NCBI RefSeq assembly: GCF_041903755.1
Contig: NZ_JBBWVE010000008.1
Span: 1 to 64,000, forward strand
Direction: 5' to 3'
Source: Thiocapsa roseilacustris
GTDB lineage: Bacteria; Pseudomonadota; Gammaproteobacteria; Chromatiales; Chromatiaceae
DNA: 64,000 nt
Below are positions 46,210 to 55,624 of the stretch, piece after piece (positions within the stretch are counted from its first letter, which is position 1; each line of letters opens with the position of its first letter). The notes under the pieces are model-generated. The model made no database searches. It was not told the DNA's origin and worked only from the letters and a program-made list of their open reading frames with translations. The translations under genes were made by a program, and so were the position numbers.

Positions 46210-47745
46210 TCACCTGTCGATCGAGCGCGAGGACACACGGCGTCCAAAACCCGCACCGAGCAGCACCATTCCCGCCGCGAGTCCAATCGCCGGAGCATTG
46301 CCGAACCGCACATAGGGCGTCGCGCCGGCAAAGGGTCGCACCTGTGTAGCGAAGTCCCCGCGCTCGAAGGAGGGCACCGTCCCGAGGACCCGTCCGCGCT
46401 GATCGATGATCGCCGAGATCCCGGTGTTGGTGGCACGCAGAAGGTAGCGCCCGTTCTCGAGCGCCCGCATCCGCGCCATCTCGAGATGCTGATGCGGGGC
46501 CAGCGAATCGCCGAACCAGGCATCGTTGCTGACGTTGATCAGGAACTCGGCCTCGGGCAAGGCCTGCGAAACCTCCGCCGGGAAGGCGTCTTCGTAACAG
46601 ATGGAGACACCCGCCAGGCGATCGCCGACCGCAAGCAAGGGACGCTCGGCGCTGCCGCGACTGAAGTCGGACATGGGGACCTCGAAGAGATCAACCAACG
46701 GTCCGAGCCATGCCTTGAAAGGCATGAATTCGCCGAAGGGCACCAGATGGCGCTTGGCGTAAAGATCCTCCCGGCTACCGAGACTCAGCAAGGCATTGAA
46801 GTGGCGCCCGGTGTCCGTCTCCAAGACCGGGATGCCGAGGACGATCTCGGTCCCTTCATCCCGCGCGCGAGCGGCCATCGGCTCGATCAGGACATCGCGC
46901 ACATGATGTAGAAAATCCGGGATCGCCGTCTCGGGCCAGACCACCAGATCCGCACCCAGATTGCGCTCGGTCAGATCCCAGTAGATCTCCATGGTCGAGA
47001 CGAGCTGATCGGGATCCCACTTCATCGCCTGCGGGATGCTCGCCTGCACCACTACGGCCCGAAAGCTCGGGCCGGACGGCGCGGTCCAGGACACCTGCTT
47101 CAGCAGCATCCCACCGCCCCAGATCAAGACCAGCGCCGCGGCAGCCACGATGCGACCCCTGCCGGACCAGCGCCCGGACCAGCGCAGGAGCCCCCAAAGC
47201 AAACCCGCCGACAGCAGGATCAGCAGACCGACGCCGTAGACGCCGAGGATCGGGGCAAAACCGCCGAGCGGTCCGTCGATCTGGGTATAGCCCAAGCTCA
47301 GCCAGGGAAAGCCGGTGAACAACCAGCCGCGCAGCCACTCGACCAGGAGATAGAGACCGGGGAACAGCAAGAGCGGGACCCGCCAGGCCGGCCCCCGATC
47401 CAGACGCCGAACCAACCAACCCAAGAATCCGTAAAAGAGCGCCATTGTCGACACGAAGACCCCGGTCATTAGATGCGCGACCCAGGCATCCATGTTGCCG
47501 AACTCGTTCAGGCTGATCCGGATCCAGAAAACCCCGAAGCCCATCAGACCGACGCCGAAGAGCCAACCCCTGAGAAAACCGATCCGAGGCGATGCGCCGT
47601 TCAGTGCGGCCAAGAACCCCAAGAGGCCGATCAAAACGAACGGATACCAACCGAAAGGGGCGAACCCCAGCACCATGACGGCACCGCTTGCGCAGGCGAG
47701 CACGGCCGACAAGAGCGGGGCAACGCGAGAGGCCGGTGACAACAT
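46210..47745 (-). CDS. lnt: Apolipoprotein N-acyltransferase
   Basis: 511 residues. Several N-terminal membrane helices precede a nitrilase-fold domain with the catalytic triad E272 (WPETAIPD), K331 (YAKRHLVPFGEF) and C383 (SICYEDAFP). It acylates the N-terminal cysteine of outer-membrane lipoproteins at the periplasmic face of the inner membrane. Other marks are NVSNDAWFGDSLAPHQHLEMARMRALENGRYLLRATNTGIS. Length and triad are standard. Confidence 0.96.
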   Translation of the reverse strand: MLSPASRVAPLLSAVLACASGAVMVLGFAPFGWYPFVLIGLLGFLAALNGASPRIGFLRGWLFGVGLMGFGVFWIRISLNEFGNMDAWVAHLMTGVFVSTMALFYGFLGWLVRRLDRGPAWRVPLLLFPGLYLLVEWLRGWLFTGFPWLSLGYTQIDGPLGGFAPILGVYGVGLLILLSAGLLWGLLRWSGRWSGRGRIVAAAALVLIWGGGMLLKQVSWTAPSGPSFRAVVVQASIPQAMKWDPDQLVSTMEIYWDLTERNLGADLVVWPETAIPDFLHHVRDVLIEPMAARARDEGTEIVLGIPVLETDTGRHFNALLSLGSREDLYAKRHLVPFGEFMPFKAWLGPLVDLFEVPMSDFSRGSAERPLLAVGDRLAGVSICYEDAFPAEVSQALPEAEFLINVSNDAWFGDSLAPHQHLEMARMRALENGRYLLRATNTGISAIIDQRGRVLGTVPSFERGDFATQVRPFAGATPYVRFGNAPAIGLAAGMVLLGAGFGRRVSSRSIDR

Positions 47746-47812
47746 GGATTCACGTCCTGGGGTTTAGGGTGACCGCGCGGGTTCTAACAGCCGATGCGAT
47801 TCCGGTCAAACC

Positions 47813-48005
47813 TAAACCGCGTCTGGAGCGGCATGCGTCGTCATTGGATTGGATCGGCGACGGATGAAAATACGCGTGCCGGAGCTGACACGGTTCAGGA
47901 TGGTCAGAAATAGAAATTCTAAACCGCGTCCCTTCCAAAGGTTCCGGGGGAGCCCTCGCCATTGAGCTCACTGCGAGCTCTACATCTCACTCTGGACGCG
48001 GTTCA
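47813..48005 (+). repeat. Composite 85-bp TIR repeat downstream of gloB
   Basis: Units 47813-47897 (85 bp, diverged A-type) and 47920-48005 (86 bp, C-type) with a 22-bp spacer (47898-47919). The final GGTTCA overlaps the gloB stop codon: TCA at 48003-48005 is TGA on the gene's strand, where most copies would give TAA. Confidence 0.85.
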
Positions 48006-48779
48006 GTCGTACGCCTCGTCTTTCCATTGACGCAGCGCCTTGAAGACCTCGCGAGCGGAACCGAGCGGGCGTCCCGCGGCATGCTCGGCGGCTTCTACGA
48101 CCCCCGGCACACGGGTGCGCAGAAAGGGGTTGGTGGCAAGCTCGAGCTTGAGCGGCGACGGGACCGTCGGCAGATCCGCATCCCTGCGGTTCCGCTCGAA
48201 CGCCATCCGAGCGCTCAACGCGGCGTTGCCGGGCTCGACCCAGTCGGCAAAACCGAGATTCGCGAGGGTGTACTCGTGTGCGCAGTACACGAGGGTCTCG
48301 GGCGGCAGCGCGGCGATCCGGTCCAAGGAATCCGAGAGCTGCTCGAAGGTGCCGTCGAAGACGCGTCCGCAACCGCCGGCGAACAGTGTATCGCCGCAGA
48401 ACAGGCTGCCGGCTCCCAAGTAGGCGATGTGTGTGGAGGTGTGACCCGGCACCTCCATGATCCGAAAATCGACGCTCAGGCCCTGCGGGCGCACGACCGC
48501 CCCCCCGCCCAACGGATCGGTCAGGTCGCGAATCCTCCCGTCGACGGGGCCATAGATGCGCGCATCGGGAAAGACCGAGCGCAGCTCGCTCAATCCGCCG
48601 ATGTGATCGCCGTGATGATGGGTGATCAAGACCGCGGTAAGGCGGCGATTCTCCGCGCGGAGACGATCCAGGACCGGATCGGCATCACCCGGATCCACGA
48701 CCACTGCCGTTCCCGGCGCCTCGGTCAACAGCCAGATGTAATTGTCCTCGAAGGCAGGGATCGGGCGAATCTCAAGCAT
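48003..48779 (-). CDS. gloB: Hydroxyacylglutathione hydrolase (glyoxalase II)
   Basis: 258 residues from the ATG at 48779 (GGAG 6 bases upstream). Metallo-beta-lactamase fold with the zinc motif THHHGDHIGG, VPGHTSTHIAYL, LFCGDTLFAGGCGR, and the C-terminal substrate domain (YCAHEYTLANLGFADWVEPGN ... KLELATNPFLR). It hydrolyses S-lactoylglutathione in methylglyoxal detoxification. The stop codon lies inside the terminal repeat of the neighbouring element. Confidence 0.95.
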   Translation of the reverse strand: MLEIRPIPAFEDNYIWLLTEAPGTAVVVDPGDADPVLDRLRAENRRLTAVLITHHHGDHIGGLSELRSVFPDARIYGPVDGRIRDLTDPLGGGAVVRPQGLSVDFRIMEVPGHTSTHIAYLGAGSLFCGDTLFAGGCGRVFDGTFEQLSDSLDRIAALPPETLVYCAHEYTLANLGFADWVEPGNAALSARMAFERNRRDADLPTVPSPLKLELATNPFLRTRVPGVVEAAEHAAGRPLGSAREVFKALRQWKDEAYD

Positions 48780-48983
48780 GGGAGGCTCCATGGCTTCGGT
48801 TATCCAAGTCGCACTTCGGCAACGTTGCCGCAATGCCGGTTGTCAGTTCTGACGAGTCCGTCACAGATCGTCACCTCGACGTCGCGCGACCCAGGCGCAC
48901 TGACTAAGCTGTGCTTGGACTGGGACTCGCCGGCAACCAAATCCCCGATCGAATCCGGGACCGCGAGACGGAACAGTACCCAT

Positions 48984-49068
48984 TCAACCGCGCCGACTCC
49001 AGCGGTCGTCACGTTTGCCGGAGCCGCTCCCATCCAAAAACATCGTATACCGCGCCGGGCGCGGTTTA
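48984..49068 (-). repeat. 85-bp TIR repeat, single A-type unit before the protease gene
   Basis: Exactly 85 bp, with a TCAACCGCG left end and a GCGGTTTA right end. It is directly followed by GGAG, which is the ribosome binding site of the protease gene starting at 49079. Confidence 0.87.
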
Positions 49069-49078
49069 GGAGTCTCGC

Positions 49079-49984
49079 ATGAAGAATCTCGCGAACATGC
49101 TCGTCCTCGGCAGTCTGCTCGGAGGCATGCAGCCTTCCGCCCTGGCCATCGACCTCGTGAATGTCGAACAAGCCATTGCCGATCGTGGCGCGGCCTGGAC
49201 GGCGGGCGAGACGGCATTGTCACGCCACACACCTGAGCAGATGAGACTCCGTTTGGGTTTAAGGTTGGACGAGACACCCGAACCCGCCGAGTGGCTCTTC
49301 GTCGCCGACGGGGCGACACTCCCCGCGTCCTTCGACTGGCGCGACCATGACGCGGTGACTCCCGTTCGCGATCAAGGTCAATGCGGGAGCTGCTGGGCAT
49401 TCGCGACCGTCGCCGCCTTCGAGTCGGCCGCAATCATCGACGGTTTCGATCCTTGGGATGAATCCGAGCAGTTCCTTGTCTCCTATTCGTATCGAGATCA
49501 AGGCTGCGACGGTGGAAATCTATCGACCGCCGCCGCGTTTCTGGAACGCATCGGCACCGTCTCGGAAGACTGTCTCGCCTATCGCGCGGACGATCGTCTG
49601 CGTCCGCCGCCCTGTCGTACCTGGATCGCTCAGCGCGATGTCTTGAACCTGTGGGCCGGCGTTCCACGCACACTCGCAGATCTGAAGCAGGCTGTCTTCG
49701 AGGCACCGGTCGCGGTCGGGTTCAATGTCTTCGATGACTTCCGGTTTTACCAAGGCGGTATCTACACGCATGTCAGCGGAGAGCTCGCCGGCGGGCATGG
49801 CGTTCTGATCGTCGGATGGAACGATGCCGAGGAATACTTCATCGTGAAGAACAGTTGGGGTCCGGACTGGGGCGAGGATGGGTATTTTAGGATCGCTTAT
49901 TCCGAGGTCGACAACGATGTCGAGTTCGGGATGGACGCCGTCGTGCTCATGGGCATCCGTTCGAGCGCGCCTCGTAACGATTGA
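49079..49984 (+). CDS. Exported papain-like cysteine protease (C1A)
   Basis: 301 residues. A signal peptide (about 1-23) is followed by a short pro-region and a complete papain domain. Catalytic residues are all present: oxyanion Gln99 and Cys105 in QGQCGSCWAF, His240 in GGHGVLIVGW and Asn258 in KNSWGPDWGEDGYF. CDGGN, typical of C1 peptidases, is also there. Papain-type enzymes are common in eukaryotes and less so in bacteria; this one would act in the periplasm or outside the cell. The pro-region is short compared with eukaryotic cathepsins. Target unknown. Confidence 0.9.
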   Translation: MKNLANMLVLGSLLGGMQPSALAIDLVNVEQAIADRGAAWTAGETALSRHTPEQMRLRLGLRLDETPEPAEWLFVADGATLPASFDWRDHDAVTPVRDQGQCGSCWAFATVAAFESAAIIDGFDPWDESEQFLVSYSYRDQGCDGGNLSTAAAFLERIGTVSEDCLAYRADDRLRPPPCRTWIAQRDVLNLWAGVPRTLADLKQAVFEAPVAVGFNVFDDFRFYQGGIYTHVSGELAGGHGVLIVGWNDAEEYFIVKNSWGPDWGEDGYFRIAYSEVDNDVEFGMDAVVLMGIRSSAPRND

Positions 49985-50000
49985 GTCTCACGAAATCCTT

Positions 50001-50032
50001 TGGCCTCTGCCCCTCGATCACGACAGAGGCCA
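50001..50032 (+). terminator. Possible terminator hairpin after the protease gene
   Basis: Perfect 9-bp arms TGGCCTCTG (50001-50009) and CAGAGGCCA (50024-50032) lie 17 bp after the protease stop. There is no T-run, so intrinsic termination is uncertain. Confidence 0.35.
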
Positions 50033-50187
50033 TTGCTCATGCCGCAGACAACGCCCAGCCGGGATCAATAACCCGATATTTGATGATGTTGTGGACTGAA
50101 ACACGGGGGTTACAGTAAGCGCTCGGAGAGGCGGCGACTGGAAACCGCAACGTCCTCTCGCCCCATCCGCTGCCGGCGAGGGTTGCC

Positions 50188-51204
50188 ATGAGCTCGCATC
50201 CACTCACTCACCACGAGATCTTCACCCTGGTGGAGCCCTTCACGCGGCGCGGACGGCATGTCGACCTCGCCGCGAGCGACCGTATCGAGCGACGACTTCT
50301 GTTCAAGTCGTTCGATCACGGCGAGGACAAGGTCGAGCTGAAAGGCGTGCGGGAGATCCTGCTGCTCGAGAACCCCAAACCGGACAAATTTCGGCTCACG
50401 CGTACACTGTGCCATCCCGACGACTTGGAGGCGGATCTGGTGGTCGAAGGCCCGGACCCCGGCGACCTTCTCGATCGCATCGAGTCCATCGATCCACGCC
50501 GTCATTTTCGCGAGAAAAGCAGATACAGGATCGCCCGAAGCTACCGTTTGGAATCCACCACGGGAGGTGCCGTCGACGCCACCACCCCGACGCGCCTGCT
50601 CTTGACGCGCGGCGCGGCCCAGGTCGAGGGTCTGACCCTGACGATGAAGGCACAAACCGGCCGCGGAATGCCGGCCGAGCTGGAGCTACACGCCGAGGAC
50701 GGCGATACCATCGCGTTGCCGGAGGACATGCTGGCGGTGATCGGATGGGATTGGCGCCGTCTGAATCGTGTCAAGACCTGTTGGAAGAGCACCCTGCGGT
50801 TACGTGGGAAGGAGCCCGACCGTAGCCGCGACGCCGAGGTCAAGCTAGCCCGGACGGTCGAGCATCTGGCCGAAACGCTCCGCGAGTCGCCAGCGCACTA
50901 CCATGAGCGGCTGGTCGCGGCACGTTGGCATGTCGCCTTTCGGCGCGCACTCCCGCTGCTGATCGGTCTGGGTCTGATCTTCGGCGCACCCGCGATCCAG
51001 TTCCTGGAGCTCTCCGAGGAATCGCTGATTCGAATGCTGATCTTTCACTCCCCACCCCTGCTCATGGTGCTCTTCTTCACGATGAAGGAGATGCCGCGCA
51101 TCGAGATCCCGCCCTTCCCGAAACCCTTGAACACGTCCGCTTGGCGAGAAGCGCCGTCGAGTCCGACCAGCGAGATGCCGAAGACCTCGACGCAGGAAGC
51201 ATGA
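50188..51204 (+). CDS. Uncharacterised protein with two C-terminal membrane helices
   Basis: 338 residues, not recognised as a named family. The first ~240 residues are soluble and charged, with several beta-rich stretches (VELKGVREILLLENPKPDKFRLTR; GMPAELELHAEDGDTIALPEDML). Two hydrophobic helices (about 250-272 and 283-302) follow before a polar proline-rich tail. The topology suggests a cytoplasmic domain anchored in the inner membrane. Start: ATG 50188; no classical GGAGG is close. Confidence 0.65.
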   Translation: MSSHPLTHHEIFTLVEPFTRRGRHVDLAASDRIERRLLFKSFDHGEDKVELKGVREILLLENPKPDKFRLTRTLCHPDDLEADLVVEGPDPGDLLDRIESIDPRRHFREKSRYRIARSYRLESTTGGAVDATTPTRLLLTRGAAQVEGLTLTMKAQTGRGMPAELELHAEDGDTIALPEDMLAVIGWDWRRLNRVKTCWKSTLRLRGKEPDRSRDAEVKLARTVEHLAETLRESPAHYHERLVAARWHVAFRRALPLLIGLGLIFGAPAIQFLELSEESLIRMLIFHSPPLLMVLFFTMKEMPRIEIPPFPKPLNTSAWREAPSSPTSEMPKTSTQEA

Positions 51205-51327
51205 CAGTGCCCTGCGCCGAAATCGAGACGCGATTGGATTGGGCATCGTCCAAGACTGCAACCGACTTAGGAACGGCTAAAAAACAAGTAAAACAACTCG
51301 ACGAGAGAAATCCTTTGCCACGGTTTT

Positions 51328-51417
<90 letters not shown>

Positions 51418-51427
51418 TGATTGGACC

Positions 51428-51459
51428 CGTAGGTTGGGCAAAGCGCAGCGTGCCCAACA
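51428..51459. repeat. GTAGGTTGGGC palindrome
   Basis: Arms GTTGGGCA (51433-51440) and TGCCCAAC (51451-51458), preceded by CGTAG like the copies at 19128 and 31447. Eight bp after the hexamer array. Confidence 0.65.
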
Positions 51460-51493
51460 CACTACCGGCTTCTCGGACCAGAAGAGTTCACTT

Positions 51494-51578
51494 GAACCGC
51501 GTCCGCTTTGACGCGCATTGAGATCACGACAAGCCGAGCCACCTTAATCAATGTGCATGTTGCACCGGGTCGCGGTTA
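51494..51578 (-). repeat. 85-bp TIR repeat, diverged single unit
   Basis: 85 bp with ends TGAACCGCGTCC and GGTCGCGGTTAA. Ends and length match the family; the interior is diverged. It lies 24 bp before the ATPase gene. Confidence 0.65.
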
Positions 51579-51602
51579 AACCTTGGGAGATCAGCAGTCA
51601 AG

Positions 51603-52703
51603 ATGCTCGGCAACCCGATGAACATCCCCCCCGTCTCGATCGCCGCGGCCAAGGCCGCGCTGGTCGAGCAGTATTCCGATCCGATCCTGCGTCGACGCGC
51701 TTCCATGCTCTGGGGCACGCGCGGCGTGGGAAAGTCCTCGATCGTGCGACAGGTGGCCGACCACTTCGGGGTCCCCTTGGTGGATCTGCGACTGACCACG
51801 ATCGAGCCGGTCGATATCCGCGGCGCCATCTATGCCGACGACACCCTGGCCAAAACGGTCTGGTTCCCGCCCGAGTTCCTGCCCTCGCCCGACCAGCCGG
51901 ACGGCATCCTCTTTCTCGACGAGCTCACGGCCGCGGATCAGCGACTGCAGATCTCGGCCTACTCGTTGATCCTCGACCGTCGGGTCGGTCACTATCGCCT
52001 GCCGGACGGCTGGCAGGTGGTGGCCGCGGGCAACGCCAGCTTCCACGGTGCGGTCTGTCACGACATGGGCACGGCCCTGGCCGATCGCATGTTCCATTTC
52101 AACGTCCAGACCGTCATCGACGCCTTTCTGGCGCATGCGATCGCCATGGACTTCGCCCCCGAGGTGATGGCCTACCTCAAGGTCCGCCCGGACAAGCTCG
52201 ACGACACCCAGTCGCAGCTCGCCAACGACCATCTGATCGGCGCCAGCCCGCGCGGGTGGGAAGACATCTCCAACGTCCTGAAATCAAGGCTCTCCGAGAA
52301 CGCCAAACGGGTCTTCGTGCAGGGCCGCATCGGGGCCGCCAACGCGGCGGAGTTCTTCGGGGTGCTGCGCGAGATCCAGGCCGGCACCGACGTGGTGCGA
52401 CTGCTGGCGAGCCGCCCGGGTTCGGAGACCGCCGCCTTGCTGCCCCGAACGCTCGACGGGCTCTACGGCATGATCTACGGCCTGCTCGCCGCCAGCAACG
52501 ACGCCGACACCCTGGCGCGAGCACTCGAGATCGTCGAGCAGTTTCCGGACATGCGGAGCGACGTTCCTCTGCCCATTCGCGAGTCTCAAACGCTCGCGAT
52601 GGAGCTTCTGATGCAAAAGGCGTTGGAGGTCGGGTTGGAGGCGACCGTTTTGGACAGTGCGAGCTATCGGCACTATCTGGATGAGCGGCGGAGCGAGGGG
52701 TGA
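51603..52703 (+). CDS. MoxR-type AAA+ ATPase
   Basis: 366 residues. Walker A WGTRGVGKSS (37-46), Walker B ILFLDE (102-107) and a sensor-1-like VVAAGNASFHG are visible, followed by a helical lid. MoxR ATPases work with VWA-domain partners as chaperone-like assembly factors for metal enzymes or membrane complexes; the next gene encodes such a partner. Start 51603 is preferred over ATG 51618 because of a GGGAG upstream, but the choice is uncertain. The pair is separated by 25 bp. Confidence 0.88.
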   Translation: MLGNPMNIPPVSIAAAKAALVEQYSDPILRRRASMLWGTRGVGKSSIVRQVADHFGVPLVDLRLTTIEPVDIRGAIYADDTLAKTVWFPPEFLPSPDQPDGILFLDELTAADQRLQISAYSLILDRRVGHYRLPDGWQVVAAGNASFHGAVCHDMGTALADRMFHFNVQTVIDAFLAHAIAMDFAPEVMAYLKVRPDKLDDTQSQLANDHLIGASPRGWEDISNVLKSRLSENAKRVFVQGRIGAANAAEFFGVLREIQAGTDVVRLLASRPGSETAALLPRTLDGLYGMIYGLLAASNDADTLARALEIVEQFPDMRSDVPLPIRESQTLAMELLMQKALEVGLEATVLDSASYRHYLDERRSEG

Positions 52704-52728
52704 GGGATCAGTGGTGAGTTGAATCCTG

Positions 52729-54087
52729 ATGAATGATCTTTATCGGCATCGCGGGACGCGCGCGATTCAGCAGATGGTGGAATTCGCACCCTCCACGGGC
52801 GGGCTTGCGCTCTGGGTCAAGCACCGAGATCTGCCGCCCGAGATCGACCCCGGCCCGGTCGCGACCGACGGGGATACCGTCTATTACGGCGCCACCTTCG
52901 AGGAGCTCACACTCCACCTGCAGGTCGGTCTCATCGCGCATGAGGTGCTGCATATCGCCTTGCGGCATCCTCAACGCTATCTCGATCTGCAGCAGCTCTT
53001 GGGAGATGTGGATCTCGAGCTCTTCAACATCTGTGCGGACGCCATCGTCAACAGCGCCTTGAGTCACCTGAGCTGGCTCGAGCTGCCGGTCTCGTCGGTG
53101 TTTCTCGACAAGCTCCTGCTCGCCACGCTCGGCATCGAAGTCGGTGTCGACAAGGCCCTGCTCGAATGGGACGTCGAGCGCCTCTATCGCGCCATCGACG
53201 ACCGCCGTGCTTCGGACAAGGGCCGAGCCCAGAAGACCCGCAGACGTCGCCGCGGCGGCATCGGCGACAGCCAACCGGGTGCGGAGGGTCGCGCGTCGCG
53301 GGAGGAGATCGACGAGTCATCCCAATCCGAGGTCCGCGAGGACGGCCCGATGTCCGCGCGGGTCAGGTCACTTGGCGCCGAGACCCATGCCGACCTCTTC
53401 CCCCAACCGGATGCGCAGAAGCAACCCGAATTGGAGGCCGAGCAGGCACGCGAGTGGAGCGAGCGCATCCTGCGTGCGCATGCCGGAGATGGTGCGCACT
53501 CCATGCTCCGCGCCCTGATCGCGGATCTTCCGAAGATCCGCACGCCGTGGGAGCAGATTCTGCGGACCCAGCTGGCACGCGGTCTCTCGATTCAGCCCAA
53601 TCTCTCCTGGTCCAGGCCGGCCCGATCCTATATCGCGAATCAGGGCCGGATAGGCCCGGGGCGACGCCTGCCCTGGGAGCCCGGCATCAGCTCGGCGAAG
53701 TCGGTGCCACGCCTGGTGGTGATCGTCGACGTCTCGGGCTCGATCGAGGAGAACCTGATGGAGCGCTTCGCCGGCGAGATCGAGGCGATCACGCGACGCT
53801 TGGAGGCCGGCCTCGTGCTGGTAATCGGCGACCGCATCGTACAACGGGTCGCGCACTTCAAGCCGGGGCAATCGGACCTGCGCGAGATCGCATTCAACGG
53901 CGGCGGCGGGACGGATTTCACCCCGCTGCTCGAAGAGGCCGATAAGCACGGCCCGGATATCGGCGTCGTCCTGACCGATCTGGACGGTCCCGCGAGGTTC
54001 CGCCCGGACTGGCCGGTCATCTGGGCCGTACCCGAATCCTACGCGACGCCTGATCAGCCGTTCGGCCGCAAGCTGCTCTTGAGCTGA
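52729..54087 (+). CDS. DUF2201-type VWA / metallopeptidase-like protein
   Basis: 452 residues, partner of the preceding ATPase. The N-terminal part carries HEVLHIALRH (H71, E72, H75, H80), an HExxH zinc-protease-like motif. A charged low-complexity linker (about 155-235) follows. The C-terminal DUF2201/VWA domain has the MIDAS-type DVSGS (near residue 335) and a GGGGTDF loop. In MoxR-VWA systems the VWA protein binds the client. The combination of a possible metalloprotease domain with VWA is characteristic of this subfamily; proteolytic activity has not, to my knowledge, been shown. Confidence 0.85.
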   Translation: MNDLYRHRGTRAIQQMVEFAPSTGGLALWVKHRDLPPEIDPGPVATDGDTVYYGATFEELTLHLQVGLIAHEVLHIALRHPQRYLDLQQLLGDVDLELFNICADAIVNSALSHLSWLELPVSSVFLDKLLLATLGIEVGVDKALLEWDVERLYRAIDDRRASDKGRAQKTRRRRRGGIGDSQPGAEGRASREEIDESSQSEVREDGPMSARVRSLGAETHADLFPQPDAQKQPELEAEQAREWSERILRAHAGDGAHSMLRALIADLPKIRTPWEQILRTQLARGLSIQPNLSWSRPARSYIANQGRIGPGRRLPWEPGISSAKSVPRLVVIVDVSGSIEENLMERFAGEIEAITRRLEAGLVLVIGDRIVQRVAHFKPGQSDLREIAFNGGGGTDFTPLLEEADKHGPDIGVVLTDLDGPARFRPDWPVIWAVPESYATPDQPFGRKLLLS

Positions 54088-54150
54088 GCCGCATCGAGTG
54101 CGAGGATCCGAGGTCAAGCCGATAATCTTGGCCCGAAGGAGAGCTTCACG

Positions 54151-55539
54151 ATGGTTGCGAGAAAGATCGAAGGCATCAGCCCGGAAGAGGCAGACGCACT
54201 GATCGCCCCGGCCTACGCACGACGCGGCATGCAGGCGGAGGTCCCGAAATACCGCCTTCCAGACCATGAGATGCTCCCGCAGCTCGCCTACGACATCATC
54301 CACGACGAGTTGATGCTCGACGGCCACGCACGGCTGAACATGGCAACCTTCGTCACCACCTGGATGGAGCCGCAGGCCGAGCGGTTGATGACGGAGGCCT
54401 TCGACAAGAATCTGATCGACAAGGACGAGTACCCGAGAACGGCCGCCATCGAAGAGCGCTGCATCAACATCGTCTCCAATTTGTTCAATGCGCCAGACCA
54501 AGGGGTCGGCGCATCGGCGATCGGCTCGAGCGAGGCGGTGATGCTCGCCGGCATGGCCCTGAAATGGCGCTGGCGTGATCGGCGTCGGGCACAGGGCCAG
54601 CCGACCGACCGACCCAACCTGGTCCTCGGTGCCAACGTGCAGGTCGTCTGGGAGAAGTTCTGCCGTTACTGGGAGGTCGAGCCGCGCTACATCCCGATGG
54701 AAAAGGGTCGCTACGTGATCCGCCCGGACGAGGTGCTCGCGCGCACCGACGAGAACACCATCGGCGTCGTCGCCATCCTCGGGACCACATTCACCGGCGA
54801 GTACGAGCCCATCGAGGAGATCCACGCGGCGCTCGCGGCGCAGAACGCGAGCAGCGGCCTGGAGATCCCGATGCATGTCGATGCCGCCAGCGGCGGCTTC
54901 GTCGCACCCTTTCTGCAGCCCGATCTGAAGTGGGACTTCCGCCTGCCGATGGTGAAGTCCATCAATGTCTCCGGACACAAGTATGGGTTGGTCTATCCCG
55001 GCATCGGCTGGGTCCTGTGGCGCAGCCACGCGGATCTGCCCGATGATCTCGTCTTTCGCGTCAACTATCTCGGCGGCGACATGCCGACCTTCACGCTGAA
55101 CTTCTCGCGCCCCGGCAATCAGGTCATCGGGCAGTACTACAACTTCCTGCGCCTCGGTCGAGCCGGTTATACCCAGATCATGGAAGCCCTGCGCGAGACG
55201 GCCATAACACTCGCCCGGGGTATCGCCGAGATCGGACCCTTCGAGCTCGTAAGTGACGGCAGTGCCATACCCGTCTTCGCCTTCAAGCTCAAAGACGAGA
55301 TCAACCGATACAACGTCTTCGATGTCTCGCGCAAGCTGCGCGAGTCCGGCTGGCAGGTACCAGCCTACACCATGCCGGAGCACGCCGAGGCGGTTGCGGT
55401 CCTGCGCATCGTGATTCGCGAGGGCTTCAGCGCCGATATGGCGGCGATGCTGCTCGAGGATATCCGCAAGGCGGTTGTGTATTTCGACTCCCTGAGCCAC
55501 CACGAGCCGATGGCGCCGGCCCCTGGCTTCGCCCATTGA
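54151..55539 (+). CDS. gad: Glutamate decarboxylase
   Basis: 462 residues, fold-type I PLP enzyme of the GadA/B group. The PLP-binding lysine is K277 in NVSGHKYGLVYPGIGW. Other features are DYPRTAAIEERCINIVSNLFNAP-type and GSSEAVMLAGMALKWRWRDR. It converts glutamate to GABA and consumes a proton. In E. coli it belongs to acid resistance; here no GadC antiporter is adjacent, and the next gene encodes a nitrilase-like hydrolase. It starts 63 bp after the VWA gene. Confidence 0.92.
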   Translation: MVARKIEGISPEEADALIAPAYARRGMQAEVPKYRLPDHEMLPQLAYDIIHDELMLDGHARLNMATFVTTWMEPQAERLMTEAFDKNLIDKDEYPRTAAIEERCINIVSNLFNAPDQGVGASAIGSSEAVMLAGMALKWRWRDRRRAQGQPTDRPNLVLGANVQVVWEKFCRYWEVEPRYIPMEKGRYVIRPDEVLARTDENTIGVVAILGTTFTGEYEPIEEIHAALAAQNASSGLEIPMHVDAASGGFVAPFLQPDLKWDFRLPMVKSINVSGHKYGLVYPGIGWVLWRSHADLPDDLVFRVNYLGGDMPTFTLNFSRPGNQVIGQYYNFLRLGRAGYTQIMEALRETAITLARGIAEIGPFELVSDGSAIPVFAFKLKDEINRYNVFDVSRKLRESGWQVPAYTMPEHAEAVAVLRIVIREGFSADMAAMLLEDIRKAVVYFDSLSHHEPMAPAPGFAH

Positions 55540-55624
55540 GACGCGCCGGCTCCTGCAGCCCCGGTGTTTGCCGCACCCGGGCATCCGCACAGACGGCGCC
55601 TCTTCCGCTCGATCGGAGATCCAA

